This document shows positions 62,184 through 64,000 of a stretch of 64,000 bases of DNA, one piece after another. Each line of letters opens with the position of its first letter. The stretch's first letter is position 1. The translations under genes and the position numbers were made by a program. Origin of the DNA: Niallia taxi (lineage in GTDB: Bacteria > Bacillota > Bacilli > Bacillales > Cytobacillaceae); the NCBI RefSeq assembly GCF_004005475.1, contig NZ_RZTZ01000002.1, forward strand, positions 744,001 through 808,000, written 5' to 3'. The notes below the pieces were generated by a model that was not told where the DNA came from, searched no databases, and saw nothing but the letters and a program-made list of their open reading frames with translations.

Positions 62184-64000
<1,817 letters not shown>

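Overview
This is a low-GC chromosomal window from an aerobic, endospore-forming member of the Bacillaceae. Support comes from Bacillus-type genes (glpD, CspB-type cold-shock genes, cshA, ydjO, cidAB, comFB-like, a YhcN/YlaJ lipoprotein, bdbC, iolT, FapR-controlled fabH, bglPH/licT, qdoR/qdoI), strong AGGAGG ribosome sites with many TTG and GTG starts, sigma-A promoters, many intrinsic terminators, CcpA cre sites, and decayed copies of a repeat common in Bacillaceae. The genus cannot be fixed from sequence alone. The window opens inside glpD and ends inside a GH2 beta-galactosidase gene.

Layout. 1-7.1 kb is core: glpD tail, a gene-poor stretch with a repeat and a gene remnant, a ZTP riboswitch in front of folD, then a cold-shock neighbourhood (csp, cshA, csp, ydjO). 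7-24.3 kb mixes housekeeping and accessory genes: a cidA/cidB pair with a LysR regulator, a TetR/MFS efflux pair with three palindromic operators, ComFB-like, sporulation lipoprotein, HpaB-type oxygenase, bdbC, iolT, fabH behind a FapR box, a GT2 glycosyltransferase, a nitroreductase and a lysozyme-like protein.

24.3-43.9 kb is a carbohydrate and plant-compound region. GntR plus an RspA/ManD-type enolase face a PTS EIIBC gene; a LysR gene and a DUF3888/DUF421 pair follow. A complete beta-glucoside system (bglP-bglH-licT) has a cre-overlapped promoter and an antiterminator/terminator leader. qdoR-qdoI with a TetK/L-like efflux gene, then AraC / GPH symporter / GH78 alpha-L-rhamnosidase, could together process flavonoid glycosides. 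A tRNA-Arg(CCU) gene closes this part.

44.2-52.1 kb is a self-contained operon: GntR regulator, four-gene ABC importer, a protein I cannot assign, and a PHP-domain (CehA/McbA-like) metallohydrolase. It is the best candidate for an undescribed uptake-and-hydrolysis system. 52.1-55.3 kb holds small enzymes (nitroreductase, Nudix, GNAT), a remnant of a lost glycosidase and a membrane protein.

55.6-64 kb is a YesMN-type two-component system beside a LacEFG-like ABC importer and lacZ. Its response-regulator gene is interrupted by one in-frame TAG between the receiver part and the AraC-type DNA-binding part, the clearest genetic anomaly in the window. No CRISPR array, intact transposase or prophage was seen.
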